Counted from the first letter of the stretch, positions 17,118 through 26,060 are shown. The stretch is DNA of 53,912 bases from an uncultured Bacteroidales bacterium (GCA_946055165.1 CAMGFA010000007.1:1-53912), one strand, 5' to 3'. Notes: generated from the letters alone by a model not told the origin. Program-made: numbers and translations.

Positions 17118-18347
17118 ATGAAAGGATCAATTATCATTCTTTGCGGTGGCGGCCCAGCTCCGGGCATGAACACCGTGGTTTGTTCCGTAGCCAAGACATT
17201 TCTTGCAAACGGTTATCGTGTAATCGGCCTTCACGGCGGTTACAGCGGACTTTTCAGCAAAAACCCACGCACCGAGGACATCGATTTCTTCAAAGCCGAT
17301 GCCTATTTCAACCGCGGTGGCAGCTATCTGCAGATGAGCCGCTTCAAACCAAGCAACGAGGATTTCGAAAAGAACTTCAATCTCGAACTCTTTACGGAAA
17401 ATGACATCAAACTTCTCGTTACCGTAGGCGGCGACGATACCGCATCCACAGCCAACCGTATTGCCAAGTTCCTCGAGGCAAAGAAATACCCTATCGCAAA
17501 CATCCACGTGCCGAAGACCATCGACAACGACCTTCCACTTCCGATGAATACCCCGACCTTCGGCTTCAATTCCGCAAAGGATGAAGGTGCCCACATCGCC
17601 CGCACGGCTTACGAAGATGCCCGCACTTCAGGCAACTGGCTGCTCATCTCTGCAATGGGACGCAGCGCAGGCCACCTTGCACTCGGAATCGGAGAGGCAA
17701 CTCACTGCCCTATGACCATCATTCCTGAGATGTTCAACAAGACAAAGATCGGCATCGACAAGATAATCAAGCTCACCCTCAGCGCAATCATCAAGCGCAA
17801 ACTCCTGGGCATTGAATACGGTACCGTTGTTGTGGCAGAAGGCGTGTTCCACGATCTCGACCCGGAGGAAATCAAAGCCACAGGTGCCAATCTCACCTAC
17901 GACGAGCACGGACATCCTGAACTTGGCAAAATCTCCAAAGCCGTGATGTTCAACGACATTCTTGAGAAAGAATTCAAGAAGATCGGAATGAAGGTCAAGA
18001 CCCGTCCAATTGAAATCGGTTACGACGTCCGTTGCCAGGACCCTATCGCATTCGACCTCACCTACTGTTCAGAACTTGCTATGGGAGTATATGAGCTCTT
18101 CGAAAAAGGCGAAACCGGCTGTATGGTTTTCGTTGACCACAATGGAGATGCAAAACCTCTTTATCTTCACGATTTGCAGAATGCAGAAGGCAAGATTCCG
18201 CCACGCCGCGTGAATATCGAAGGCGGTACCGCCCAGAATTACTTCAGCCACATCTGCCACTACATTACCGAGGCAGACTACGAGGCAGCAAAGAAGTATG
18301 TTCCTAATCCGGAAGAATACGATTTCAAGAAAATTCTCAACTGGTAA
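17118..18347 (+). CDS. pfp: 6-phosphofructokinase, predicted pyrophosphate-dependent
   Basis: This enzyme phosphorylates fructose 6-phosphate to the 1,6-bisphosphate in glycolysis. The 409-residue product has the GGGPAPGMNTVV nucleotide loop near residue 10. The phosphoryl-donor site reads GGDD (residues 104-107) and the catalytic segment reads PKTIDND (132-138). In this superfamily Gly/Gly at the two diagnostic positions marks ATP enzymes, while Asp (107 here) and Lys (133 here) mark PPi-dependent ones. MGRSAGHLALGIG supplies the substrate loop. The PPi enzyme is reversible and saves ATP. It has its own promoter and ends at a hairpin terminator. Confidence 0.9.
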   Translation: MKGSIIILCGGGPAPGMNTVVCSVAKTFLANGYRVIGLHGGYSGLFSKNPRTEDIDFFKADAYFNRGGSYLQMSRFKPSNEDFEKNFNLELFTENDIKLLVTVGGDDTASTANRIAKFLEAKKYPIANIHVPKTIDNDLPLPMNTPTFGFNSAKDEGAHIARTAYEDARTSGNWLLISAMGRSAGHLALGIGEATHCPMTIIPEMFNKTKIGIDKIIKLTLSAIIKRKLLGIEYGTVVVAEGVFHDLDPEEIKATGANLTYDEHGHPELGKISKAVMFNDILEKEFKKIGMKVKTRPIEIGYDVRCQDPIAFDLTYCSELAMGVYELFEKGETGCMVFVDHNGDAKPLYLHDLQNAEGKIPPRRVNIEGGTAQNYFSHICHYITEADYEAAKKYVPNPEEYDFKKILNW

Positions 18348-18355
18348 CAATAATA

Positions 18356-18378
18356 AGGGTCGGCGATTTGCCGACCCT
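18356..18378. terminator. Terminator between phosphofructokinase and thioesterase genes
   Basis: A 9-bp perfect stem (AGGGTCGGC / GCCGACCCT) with a 5-nt loop lies just after the phosphofructokinase stop. It is followed by a T-rich stretch and sits between convergent genes. Confidence 0.75.
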
Positions 18379-18396
18379 GTTTATTTCTGTCCTGAA

Positions 18397-18792
18397 TCAA
18401 AGACTGCGCAGTTTTTCCGCCAATTCCGGCCATTTCTCCTGAAACGATACAGGACGGCCGTTTTCTATGAAACAATGGGTGCTGCTTCCCGTAAATACGA
18501 TTTTTCCCTGAACTTTCATCGTATAGGAGAAAGTGAGTTTAAGAGCACTCATTTCCTTGAGTTTGATTTCAATACAGATTTCGTCCTTGAAGGTGGTTGG
18601 CCTTTTGTAATCGGCAGTAAGGGAGACTACCGGAGAGCCTACGCCTTCGGCTTCCATCTTTTCGAAGCCATAGCCGAGCTGGTCCAGAACATAGATTCTG
18701 GCCTCCTCCATATATCTTATATAATTGGAGTGATGGGTAATGCCCATCCTGTCACATTCGTAATAGTTGACAACTCTTTTAAATGCTTCCAT
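18397..18792 (-). CDS. Acyl-CoA thioesterase, YbgC / 4-hydroxybenzoyl-CoA thioesterase family
   Basis: This is a hot-dog-fold thioesterase that hydrolyses acyl-CoA (or acyl-ACP) thioesters. The 131-residue product is the usual single-domain size. The diagnostic segment is YECDRMGITHHSNYIRYMEEAR near the N-terminus, with Asp14 at the catalytic position. The chain then follows the family pattern of five strands around a central helix. The substrate is not predictable. Its start overlaps the end of the upstream lipoprotein gene by 14 nt, so it is co-transcribed with it. Confidence 0.88.
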   Translation of the reverse strand: MEAFKRVVNYYECDRMGITHHSNYIRYMEEARIYVLDQLGYGFEKMEAEGVGSPVVSLTADYKRPTTFKDEICIEIKLKEMSALKLTFSYTMKVQGKIVFTGSSTHCFIENGRPVSFQEKWPELAEKLRSL

Positions 18793-19657
18793 TGTCCTGA
18801 AGATAAGTGAGAATAATTTCTAAAGGGGCGTCCTTGAACAACACAGTCCTGTCTGAATCGAGGAGATAGAGAGAAGGGATGGCTCTGATATTATATATGC
18901 TTGTTCCCCTGAGTACAAGCAAAGGATCGAAGGCGTTGATCCAGGATTTGGGATAGTTTGGCAAGTAGGAGCGCCACTGCTCCAGATCTTCGTCGATATA
19001 AACGTTAAGAACGCAGATTTTGCCGCTGCCAACAGCCCTGTTCAGACCTTCGTGGCTTTTGAGGGTCTGAATGATTTCAGCACAGCTGTGACAGAATGGA
19101 TTGCTGAAGAACAGCAGGATATAGTCTGCCTCAAGCCTGTAGAGACTGCCTCTTCGGCCTCGGGCGGTTTCATATACAAAATCGTTGGCCTTGCTTCCGA
19201 CCCGGTTCAAGGCGCAGAGCTTTGCCACTGCTTCCAGTTCGCCTCCGACTTTTTCCGCAAACAGACCGTAAATATCCTCGTCCCTATATGGAGAGTTGGG
19301 ATCGTAGAGATATTTGTCGGCCAGCGCGGAAATGCGAAGGGAATCTTTCTTCCAGACGGAATGAAGAGCTTCCGCCGCATCGTTGCGGCTGATGTTGGAG
19401 CTGAGATAGACCCAGTTGGCGAAATTGGCTTCCAAACTCTGCATTTTGACCTCAGGGACATAATTGTCCCAGAAATGCAAGGATAAATATTCCAATTTTT
19501 CCTGCTGTGTTTGGAAAATGGCAGGAACTGTTACAGCCTTTAAGTCAATAGAATCGGCCGCAACACTCCTGTCCCTGGTGCCGGAACCTCTGCCGCCACG
19601 GCACCCGAGACAAAGAAAAAGGCAAAATGCCACTGAAAGAACAGTCTTTTCCCGCAT
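18779..19657 (-). CDS. DUF5106 / thioredoxin-like lipoprotein
   Basis: The 292-residue product has a type II signal peptide and lipobox CLGC (Cys19). An N-terminal domain of the DUF5106 type, common in Bacteroidota thiol-disulfide lipoproteins, spans about residues 40-150. A thioredoxin-like domain follows, with a CHSC active-site motif at residues 189-192 in FSNPFCHSC and a late cis-Pro-type segment RAIPSLYLLD. I infer a periplasmic reductase or oxidoreductase. It lies 14 bp downstream of rubredoxin, so it may be transcribed with the rubrerythrin unit and belong to the same stress response. Confidence 0.75.
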   Translation of the reverse strand: MREKTVLSVAFCLFLCLGCRGGRGSGTRDRSVAADSIDLKAVTVPAIFQTQQEKLEYLSLHFWDNYVPEVKMQSLEANFANWVYLSSNISRNDAAEALHSVWKKDSLRISALADKYLYDPNSPYRDEDIYGLFAEKVGGELEAVAKLCALNRVGSKANDFVYETARGRRGSLYRLEADYILLFFSNPFCHSCAEIIQTLKSHEGLNRAVGSGKICVLNVYIDEDLEQWRSYLPNYPKSWINAFDPLLVLRGTSIYNIRAIPSLYLLDSDRTVLFKDAPLEIILTYLQDNGSI

Positions 19658-19671
19658 TTTGCCTTTGGTTA

Positions 19672-19830
19672 TTATTCGGCGCTGAAATTGCTCTTGTCAA
19701 CACCGCAGAGAGGACATACGAAATCCTCAGGGACATCTTCCCAAGCGGTGCCGGGTGCAATTCCTGCTTCCGGACAGCCTGCCTCAGGGTCATATACCCA
19801 TCCGCAGACATCACAAACATATTTTCCCAT
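19672..19830 (-). CDS. Rubredoxin
   Basis: Rubredoxin is a small one-iron electron carrier. From the ATG at 19830 the product is 52 residues, the classic length. The two iron-binding knuckles are CDVCGW near residue 6 and [11 protein letters not shown] near residue 39, with the conserved WEDVPEDF between them. The open frame extends upstream, but that part overlaps the rubrerythrin gene and has no family similarity. It starts 1 nt after the rubrerythrin stop codon. It probably hands electrons to rubrerythrin or to the flavodiiron protein encoded divergently. Confidence 0.95.
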   Translation of the reverse strand: MGKYVCDVCGWVYDPEAGCPEAGIAPGTAWEDVPEDFVCPLCGVDKSNFSAE

Positions 19831-19831
19831 A

Positions 19832-20371
19832 TTAATAGTTTTTGGCGTTGATTTCAAAATAAGCCTGGGCGTGAGCACATACAGGGCAGATTTCAGGGGC
19901 TGAAGTACCTACTACGATGTGACCGCAGTTACGGCATTCCCAAACCTTGACTTCGCTCTTGGCGAATACTTCCTGAGCCTCCACATTGTGAAGAAGGGCG
20001 CGGTAACGCTCCTCGTGCTCTTTCTCGATAGCTGCGACCATACGGAACTTATGTGCAAGAACAGTGAATCCCTCTTCCTCGGCTGTCTTTGCAAAGCCCT
20101 CGTACATATCTGTCCACTCGTAGTTCTCACCAGCTGCTGCTGCTGCAAGGTTGGAAGCAGTGTCGTTGATTCCTTCGAGTTCCTTGAACCAAAGTTTGGC
20201 ATGCTCCTTCTCGTTGTCGGCTGTCTTGAGGAAAAGGGCGGCAATCTGCTCGAAGCCCTCTTTCTTGGCCTTGGATGCAAAATAAGTGTACTTGTTACGT
20301 GCTTCTGATTCGCCGGCAAAAGCTGCCTTGAGGTTTTGCTCGGTCTTAGTTCCTGAATATTTGTTTGCCAT
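19832..20371 (-). CDS. rbr: Rubrerythrin
   Basis: Rubrerythrin reduces hydrogen peroxide to water in anaerobes. The 179-residue product has an N-terminal ferritin-like di-iron domain with the carboxylate and His pattern [32 protein letters not shown] and [10 protein letters not shown]. The C-terminal rubredoxin-like domain (about residues 145-179) has [10 protein letters not shown] and [12 protein letters not shown] chose the ATG at 20371 because [21 protein letters not shown] is the family N-terminus; the long open frame upstream is antisense to the flavodiiron gene. It has its own promoter box and leads a unit with rubredoxin. Confidence 0.96.
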   Translation of the reverse strand: MANKYSGTKTEQNLKAAFAGESEARNKYTYFASKAKKEGFEQIAALFLKTADNEKEHAKLWFKELEGINDTASNLAAAAAGENYEWTDMYEGFAKTAEEEGFTVLAHKFRMVAAIEKEHEERYRALLHNVEAQEVFAKSEVKVWECRNCGHIVVGTSAPEICPVCAHAQAYFEINAKNY

Positions 20372-20399
20372 AATTATTAACGCTCTTTTTTGAGCAAGG

Positions 20400-20407
20400 C
20401 AAAAATA
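20400..20407 (-). promoter_or_regulatory. Rubrerythrin -7 box (TATTTTTG)
   Basis: An exact TAnnTTTG match on the minus strand lies about 28 nt upstream of the rubrerythrin ATG. It is divergent from, and 33 bp away from, the flavodiiron promoter box. Confidence 0.6.
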
Positions 20408-20440
20408 AGCACAGTTTATGATTTTTACAAGAAAAAGCAG

Positions 20441-20448
20441 TATTTTTG
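20441..20448 (+). promoter_or_regulatory. Flavodiiron -7 box (TATTTTTG)
   Basis: An exact TAnnTTTG match lies 34 nt before the flavodiiron ATG. With the rubrerythrin box it forms a 110-bp divergent control region that could be shared by one redox regulator; I see no clear operator palindrome. Confidence 0.6.
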
Positions 20449-20482
20449 TATTTATAAAAATTGAGCAACAACACACAAAGCT

Positions 20483-21667
20483 ATGATAAAGAATCTGACA
20501 CAAGACACAAAATGGATAGGGGCAGACGACCTCGATCTCGACCTCTTCGAAAGCCAGTACATTGTACCCGACGGAATGGCCTACAATTCCTATCTCATTC
20601 TCGACTCCAAAATCGCAGTGCTCGACACTGTGGACATCAGAAAAGCCGAAGAATGGAAACAGAATCTGGACGAGGCTCTTGAGGGCCGCCAGCCGGACTA
20701 CCTCATAGTCCATCACCTCGAACCCGACCACTCCGCCCTCATTGCCTGGGCAATGGAAAACTACCCCGGTCTCTGCCTTGTGGCCGGAGCCAAGGCCTTG
20801 CAGATGCTTCCGAACTTCTTCAACGGCTTTTCTGCGGAAGCTCGCTGCCTCTGCGTCAAGGAAGGCGATGTGCTGGAGTTCGGCAGGCACAGCCTTCGCT
20901 TTTTCGCTGCCCCTATGGTCCACTGGCCGGAAGTCATGCTCTCCTACGATGCCTTCGACAAGGCTCTTTATGCGGCCGATGCCTTCGGCAAGTTCGGAGC
21001 CCTGTCCAAGTGCGGTTTCTACGGCAGGGACGATTCCGACTGGGCCTGTGAAGCAAGACGCTATTATTTCAACATAGTAGGCAAATACGGACAGCCCGTC
21101 CAGGCCGTTCTCAAGAAATTGGCCGGACTCGAAATCAAATCCATCAGAGCTCTTCACGGCCCTATACTGGAGGACAATCTCCCCTACTATCTCGGACTGT
21201 ACAATACCTGGAGCAGCTATGAACCTGAATGCGAGGGAGTATTCATTGCCTGCGCCTCCATCCATGGCGGCACCATGCAGGCTGCCGAAAAGATGGCAGA
21301 GATTTTGAAGGCAAAGGGAGCGAAAAAAGTTGTGCTCAGCGACCTGTGCCGCTCCGATTTTGCGGAAAACATCGAAGATGCCTTCAAATATTCCACCCTG
21401 CTTCTTTGCGCAAGCTCATACGACGGCTCAGTTTTCAGCCCAATGTACGATTTCCTTCACAAACTGCAGCTCAAAGGATATTGCAAACGCCGTGTAGGCA
21501 TTCTGGAGAACGGTTCATGGGCACCTTCGGCAGCAAGAGCAATGAAAGAACTTCTTGCTCCTATGAAGGAAATTGAACTTGTTGAGCCTTGCGTAAGCAT
21601 TTTCAGCCGCCTCAAGGAAAAAGATATTCCAGCACTGGAAGAACTTGCAGACAATCTTTTAAAATAA
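20483..21667 (+). CDS. fprA: Flavodiiron protein (FprA-type O2/NO reductase)
   Basis: Flavodiiron proteins reduce O2 to water (or NO to N2O) in the cytoplasm of anaerobes. The 394-residue protein has an N-terminal beta-lactamase-like domain with a complete di-iron set: His78, Glu80, Asp82, His83, His147, Asp166 and His225. A C-terminal flavodoxin domain (about residues 250-394) starts with [20 protein letters not shown] as the FMN phosphate loop. There is no fused rubredoxin or reductase domain, so an external electron donor is needed; the rubredoxin gene about 0.65 kb away is the obvious candidate. Confidence 0.95.
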   Translation: MIKNLTQDTKWIGADDLDLDLFESQYIVPDGMAYNSYLILDSKIAVLDTVDIRKAEEWKQNLDEALEGRQPDYLIVHHLEPDHSALIAWAMENYPGLCLVAGAKALQMLPNFFNGFSAEARCLCVKEGDVLEFGRHSLRFFAAPMVHWPEVMLSYDAFDKALYAADAFGKFGALSKCGFYGRDDSDWACEARRYYFNIVGKYGQPVQAVLKKLAGLEIKSIRALHGPILEDNLPYYLGLYNTWSSYEPECEGVFIACASIHGGTMQAAEKMAEILKAKGAKKVVLSDLCRSDFAENIEDAFKYSTLLLCASSYDGSVFSPMYDFLHKLQLKGYCKRRVGILENGSWAPSAARAMKELLAPMKEIELVEPCVSIFSRLKEKDIPALEELADNLLK

Positions 21668-21673
21668 AAATAT

Positions 21674-22063
21674 ATGAAAAAATCAGCATTCATTGCCGCA
21701 GTTATGCTCTGTCTTGCCTCTTGCAGCAACAGCTCACTGGACGGAACCTGGACAGTAAGCAAATTGGGAAACGATGACGTTCCCGAGACTCTGAACATTC
21801 CCCAGCTCAGCATAGACAGCAGCAAAGGTACCTATAGCGGCTGTACTGGAGTCAACAGACTCAATGGAGAAATCGAGCTGAAGGGAAACACACTGCATTT
21901 CAAGGAAGGGGCTATGACAAGAATGTCTGCCGATACAGAATCGATGATGGTCGAAGTAGCCTATCTGGTAACACTTGAGTATTGTCATTCTTTTGAAATC
22001 GAAGGAGACACTCTCAAACTGCTTGACAAAGACAAGAAAGTTCTGATGCAGCTCAGCAGATAA
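21674..22063 (+). CDS. META-domain lipoprotein (HslJ-like)
   Basis: The 129-residue product has a signal peptide with lipobox LASC (Cys16) and one META domain, recognisable from LDGTWTVSKLGND, YSGCTGVNRLNGEIEL and GAMTRMSADTE. E. coli HslJ, with this domain, is heat-inducible and linked to envelope stress and novobiocin resistance. The biochemical role is unknown. It lies 6 nt after the flavodiiron gene and is probably co-transcribed, ending at a strong hairpin. Confidence 0.82.
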   Translation: MKKSAFIAAVMLCLASCSNSSLDGTWTVSKLGNDDVPETLNIPQLSIDSSKGTYSGCTGVNRLNGEIELKGNTLHFKEGAMTRMSADTESMMVEVAYLVTLEYCHSFEIEGDTLKLLDKDKKVLMQLSR

Positions 22064-22069
22064 TCGAAC

Positions 22070-22098
22070 AAAAAAAGCGGCACGCAGCCGCTTTTTTT
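22070..22098. terminator. Bidirectional terminator after the META-domain gene
   Basis: A 12-bp perfect stem, seven A plus GCGGC pairing with GCCGC plus seven T, has a 5-nt loop. It lies between convergent genes and works in both directions. Confidence 0.92.
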
Positions 22099-22114
22099 GT
22101 TTCTGATATCTGTC

Positions 22115-23803
22115 TTATGCAATCTGAAGACTGCGGATAGACTTTGCCACGTTCACAAGGTGGTCCGCAATACGCTCCACATTGGAAGAGAGCGACAGAT
22201 ACTGGGAGCCGACCTTCGGAGTGCATACGCCTGCCGACAGACGGGAGATGTGATTGTCTTCCATCATCTTGGTAAAGTCGTCTATCTTCTCCTCCACCGC
22301 ATTGGCCTGCTTGAGGGCCTCGAAATCCTCGTCTTCATATGCTTTCACAGCAAAGGAATAAAGTTCGGAAACAAGTTTCTGCAGGGTGTTGATTTCCATT
22401 ATAGCATCGTCCGAAAAGCCCTTGCCGTCCTCTGCCATGGACTCCGAATACTCGAGGATGTTCTCGGCGTAGTCGCCAATTCGTTCGAGGTCGCGGATGG
22501 TACGGTAAGTGGTGGCAAGATATACGTGGTCGTGTTCGCTGATGCTCTTCTGCTCGGAAAGCTTTACGACAAAATCCACCAGCGCACGGTTGATGTAGTT
22601 GATTTCGTTCTCCGTTTTTTCGAACTGTTCCTTCTCGGTAAATGTGAGTGTGCTCACAATCCTCAGTGCCCTGTTGAAGTTGTCCATTGCCAGTGTGGAC
22701 ATACGTACGATTTCCTTTTTGGTCTGCTCCACGGCAACAGGAGGAGTCTTGAGCATATTGTTATCCACAAAATGCAGACGCGGGGCGTTAGGATCGGCAA
22801 GCTCTGGGACTTCCGGAATCATCCTGACCACAAGACGGACCAGAAGGTCGGTCAGAGGCAGCATACAGATAACCGTGATGAGGTTGAAGAAGGTATGGAA
22901 CATTGCCAGCTGGGTCTGGGGCGCTCCCGGGAAGGCTCCCTCGAAAATCAATCCGTAACCCAGACGGCCGCCGCTGAACGCTTGCATAAGGTAGCTCACC
23001 AGCATAAAGAGCACAACACCGGAACAGTTGAATATCAAGTGGATGAGCGCGGTGCGTTTGGCATTCTTGCTGCTGGTTATACCAGCGATTATGGCCACCA
23101 CGCAGGAACCGATGTTGGAACCCATTGTGAGGAAAATACCCTGGTCAAGAGTAATGAGCCCGCTTACAACCATGGCAAGTGCAATGGAGGTCATAACGGA
23201 GGAACTCTGAATTATGGCAGTGAAAATGGCACCTATGATTACCAGCAGAATAGGGTTGCCTATTGAGGCAAGGAAAATCTTCACGCTTTCAAGAGCCGCA
23301 AAATCCTTCATTGAACCGCTCATCAGGGAAAGACCGACGAAGAGCATACCGAAACCTGCCAGAATACCTCCCCAAGTCTTGAGATTGCTTTTCTTGGAAA
23401 AAAGGGACATGAATGCACCAAGACCGGCACAGGCGGAGAATATCACCGTAGTTGACAATCCTCCGCCTGAGAACATACCCAATGCCACAATCTGGGCAGT
23501 GATGGTTGTACCTATGTTGGCACCGTAAATGATTGTAGCAGCCTGAGACAGGGAAATTATTCCCGCATTCACAAAACCGATGGTCATTACAGTAGTTGCA
23601 CCGGAACTCTGGATTGCGGCAGTACCCAAGGTACCGATTCCCACACCGAGCAGTTTGTTTTTTGAGGCTTTTGCAAATAGATGTTTGAGCTTTTCCGAAC
23701 TGGCAGCTTCCAAATTGGAGCTCATCATCTGGCAGGCAATAAGGAAAATACCTATGCCGGCAAGAAGGGTAAGTATGGCGGAAAGCACAGCTGTAGAACC
23801 CAT
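22115..23803 (-). CDS. Na/Pi cotransporter family protein with PhoU-like domain
   Basis: This is a Na+-coupled phosphate importer of the NptA/SLC34-like family. The 562-residue protein has two repeated membrane domains. Each carries the signature with QSSGATTVMTIGFVNAG (first half) and QSSSVMTSIALAMVVSG (second half); the QSS motifs form the Na/Pi site. A cytoplasmic helical PhoU-like domain fills residues 340-560. It is the usual length for the family. It has its own promoter box and a shared terminator. Dependence on a Na+ gradient fits the sodium pumps encoded later in this window. Confidence 0.92.
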   Translation of the reverse strand: MGSTAVLSAILTLLAGIGIFLIACQMMSSNLEAASSEKLKHLFAKASKNKLLGVGIGTLGTAAIQSSGATTVMTIGFVNAGIISLSQAATIIYGANIGTTITAQIVALGMFSGGGLSTTVIFSACAGLGAFMSLFSKKSNLKTWGGILAGFGMLFVGLSLMSGSMKDFAALESVKIFLASIGNPILLVIIGAIFTAIIQSSSVMTSIALAMVVSGLITLDQGIFLTMGSNIGSCVVAIIAGITSSKNAKRTALIHLIFNCSGVVLFMLVSYLMQAFSGGRLGYGLIFEGAFPGAPQTQLAMFHTFFNLITVICMLPLTDLLVRLVVRMIPEVPELADPNAPRLHFVDNNMLKTPPVAVEQTKKEIVRMSTLAMDNFNRALRIVSTLTFTEKEQFEKTENEINYINRALVDFVVKLSEQKSISEHDHVYLATTYRTIRDLERIGDYAENILEYSESMAEDGKGFSDDAIMEINTLQKLVSELYSFAVKAYEDEDFEALKQANAVEEKIDDFTKMMEDNHISRLSAGVCTPKVGSQYLSLSSNVERIADHLVNVAKSIRSLQIA

Positions 23804-23831
23804 ATATGATTTTTAGTTGTTGATTGCGCCG

Positions 23832-23839
23832 CAAATATA
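23832..23839 (-). promoter_or_regulatory. Na/Pi cotransporter -7 box (TATATTTG)
   Basis: An exact TAnnTTTG match on the minus strand lies 28 nt upstream of the ATG at 23803. It gives the transporter a promoter separate from the yicC-desulfidase unit upstream. A TTG lies 22 nt further up. Confidence 0.6.
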
Positions 23840-23864
23840 ATTAAAAAATTTTAAAAAGCCGCAA

Positions 23865-25166
23865 TTACTTGCAAAGCATAATATCCAGAATCATCGAATC
23901 GGTACTCTTCATACCCCTGGAGCCAATCCGGCCGAGGTTTCGGATGGTCTTCTCCACATCCTTGTCAATAATTCCGTCGCTCTCAGGAACACAGATCCCG
24001 TCAAGGGCAAGCACCGCCGACTGAAGCGCGCAGCTCACTCCGGAAGCGACTTTCATTGCGCAGCCCTCCTTGGCCCCATCACAAATCATTCCGGTTATGC
24101 TGCCTATCATATTTTTCACTGCCCAGCCCATCTGCTGTGCCGAACCACCCCTCAGAAGCACAATTCCGCAGGCCGAACCGGTGGAGGCCACCACGCAGCC
24201 GCAAAGTGCCGACAGTTTTCCAAGATAGGATTTGATATGTATGGCCACCAGATTGCTCAAGACCAGAGCCCTCAGCAATTCCTCCTCACTGCATTTCAGA
24301 TGCCTTGCTGCAGCAACCACCGGAAGCGATACCGTAATTCCCTGATTTCCGCTGCCGGAATTGCTCATGGCAGGCAGGATGCAGCCCGACATCCTCGCAT
24401 CGGAGGCAGCGGCTGTCATTGACATGCAACGCGTGCAGAGATCGTTTCCGAAAACTTCCCTGTTCACATCGGCCACAAGAGTTCTGCCCACATTCAGGCC
24501 GTAATTTCCCTTGAGACCCTCGTCACTGAGTGCGGTATTGAGCCTTGCCTGCTCCCTCATCAGGTCCAGATCCTCAAGGCGGCAAGTTTTTGCAAATTCA
24601 TAAATCAGTTCCAACGACAGAAAATCCCCTTCCGGCTCATCTTGAACCGGGCTGCTTTCGGGCACATTGTCAGAAGTTTGACGCCTGTCGAAAAGGATAT
24701 TGTCGTCGAGACTGAGAAAAACAATGCTGTCGTGGGCATCTTCTATTATGCAGCAGCCCCTGCTTCCGTTGGCAAAAAAACATTCGGCGCAGCTGTAGAG
24801 AAGTTTTCCGGTATCGGCCATTTTGACCTCCACCCTGCTGCGGGCCACAAATTCCCTGGCCATTTCCACTGCCTTGCTGTCGATGTCCCTGAAGAGTTCC
24901 AGGCCCAGCTCCCATTTTCCCCCTTCCACAGCGAGTGCGGCAGCCACCGGAAGGCCCACCTGGCCCGTACCCGGAATGCCCACACCCATCGCATTTTTCA
25001 GAATATTGGCCGATACGCTCACGCGCACCTTCTGCACGTCCTTGCCAAGAGAGGCAGCCCTGGCCACCGACAATGCCACGGCAATCGGTTCGGTACATCC
25101 CAGAGCCGGTTTGACCTCGCGCCTGAGCAGCGCCAGAATCCTGTTGTAAAGGGAATCGCTTATCAT
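23865..25166 (-). CDS. cyuA: UPF0597 family L-cysteine desulfidase / L-serine dehydratase-like protein
   Basis: E. coli CyuA (YhaM) and archaeal CdsB of this family degrade L-cysteine to pyruvate, sulfide and ammonia with a [4Fe-4S] cluster. The 433-residue product has the N-terminal KPALGCTEPIAVALSVA (Cys24), the VGIPGTGQVGLPVAAAL loop, the central SNSGSGNQGITVSLPVV block, and the C-terminal CGCVVAS and MICDGAKEGCAMKV cysteines that likely hold the cluster. Length matches the family. It overlaps yicC by 4 nt. Cysteine versus serine preference cannot be decided from sequence. Confidence 0.88.
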   Translation of the reverse strand: MISDSLYNRILALLRREVKPALGCTEPIAVALSVARAASLGKDVQKVRVSVSANILKNAMGVGIPGTGQVGLPVAAALAVEGGKWELGLELFRDIDSKAVEMAREFVARSRVEVKMADTGKLLYSCAECFFANGSRGCCIIEDAHDSIVFLSLDDNILFDRRQTSDNVPESSPVQDEPEGDFLSLELIYEFAKTCRLEDLDLMREQARLNTALSDEGLKGNYGLNVGRTLVADVNREVFGNDLCTRCMSMTAAASDARMSGCILPAMSNSGSGNQGITVSLPVVAAARHLKCSEEELLRALVLSNLVAIHIKSYLGKLSALCGCVVASTGSACGIVLLRGGSAQQMGWAVKNMIGSITGMICDGAKEGCAMKVASGVSCALQSAVLALDGICVPESDGIIDKDVEKTIRNLGRIGSRGMKSTDSMILDIMLCK

Positions 25167-26038
25167 AGGATATTCATGCTTTGTTCACGTATTTTCTCGA
25201 GCTCGTCCTTCATCTGCACCACAAGACGCTGGATGTCGGCATCGTTGGCCTTGGAGCCGGTAGTATTGATTTCACGACCCATCTCCTGAATAATGAAACC
25301 CAGTTTCTTGCCGGCCAGAGGGTCCGTATCGATTGTCTGCATGAAGTAGTTGCAATGCTGGCGCAAACGCACCTTTTCTTCATTGATATCCAGTTTTTCA
25401 AGGTAGAAAATCATCTCCTGTTCGAAACGCTCCGCATCGAGTTTCACACTGGCATCGGCCGCAGCCTTCTGAATCCTTTCCTTTATGGCCTGCAGGCGCA
25501 GAGGGGCAAGGCGCTCCACCTCGTCGTAAAGGGAGAGGATTTTCTGCACACGGGAAGTGACATCCTTGTAGAGAATACGGCCTTCGTCGCTGCGGTAGCG
25601 GTTCACTTGCTCCAGACAGTCGTCGAAAGCAGCCTCCACCAGAGGATAATTCTCCTCGGTGATGATTTCCGCCTTTCCGCTGTCCACAAGTTCGGGCAGA
25701 TGCACAAGACAGGACATAAGAGCCGGTCCGTCAACTTGGAGGCCCGATTCCCGGGCAATGTCCATAAGCTGGCTGAGATAGCGGAAGGCAAGTTCTTTGT
25801 TCAGCGTGCGGGAGTTTTCGCTTCTGTCGACCTCCCAGCTAAGAAAAACATCTATCGTTCCCCTCTGAAGACTCTGGGCAATCTTCTGCCGCAGAAGCAG
25901 TTCCTTGTCTTTGGGAAGAAGGCTGCTCTTCAGGTTGATGTCTGCGTTTTTGGCATTGAGAGTGCGGATTTCCACAGTCAGACTGCCATTTGAAAGTTGT
26001 GCCACGGCTTTTCCGTAGCCTGTCATGGATTTGCTCAT
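25163..26038 (-). CDS. yicC: YicC family endoribonuclease-like protein
   Basis: YicC-family proteins are bacterial stress-related proteins; E. coli YicC is reported to promote RNA decay. The 291-residue product has the family opening MSKSMTGYGKA and the C-terminal block KKLGFIIQEMGREINTTGSKANDADI. A long helical middle (residues 130-230) is typical. The start is an ATG with a promoter box 23 nt upstream. It overlaps the desulfidase gene (ATGA). The family is secure; the cellular role here is inferred. Confidence 0.93.
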   Translation of the reverse strand: MSKSMTGYGKAVAQLSNGSLTVEIRTLNAKNADINLKSSLLPKDKELLLRQKIAQSLQRGTIDVFLSWEVDRSENSRTLNKELAFRYLSQLMDIARESGLQVDGPALMSCLVHLPELVDSGKAEIITEENYPLVEAAFDDCLEQVNRYRSDEGRILYKDVTSRVQKILSLYDEVERLAPLRLQAIKERIQKAAADASVKLDAERFEQEMIFYLEKLDINEEKVRLRQHCNYFMQTIDTDPLAGKKLGFIIQEMGREINTTGSKANDADIQRLVVQMKDELEKIREQSMNIL

Positions 26039-26060
26039 ATCAAATATCAGGTGATTCCTG

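Noticed and set aside
20372..21265. An upstream extension of the rubrerythrin frame by 298 codons
   Set aside because: It is antisense to the flavodiiron gene and passes through the promoter region. The family N-terminus begins at the ATG at 20371.
22097..23266. A 389-codon open frame antisense to the Na/Pi cotransporter gene
   Set aside because: The opposite strand has the QSS signatures and membrane helices of a known family; the antisense translation is rich in His and Cys with no fold signal.
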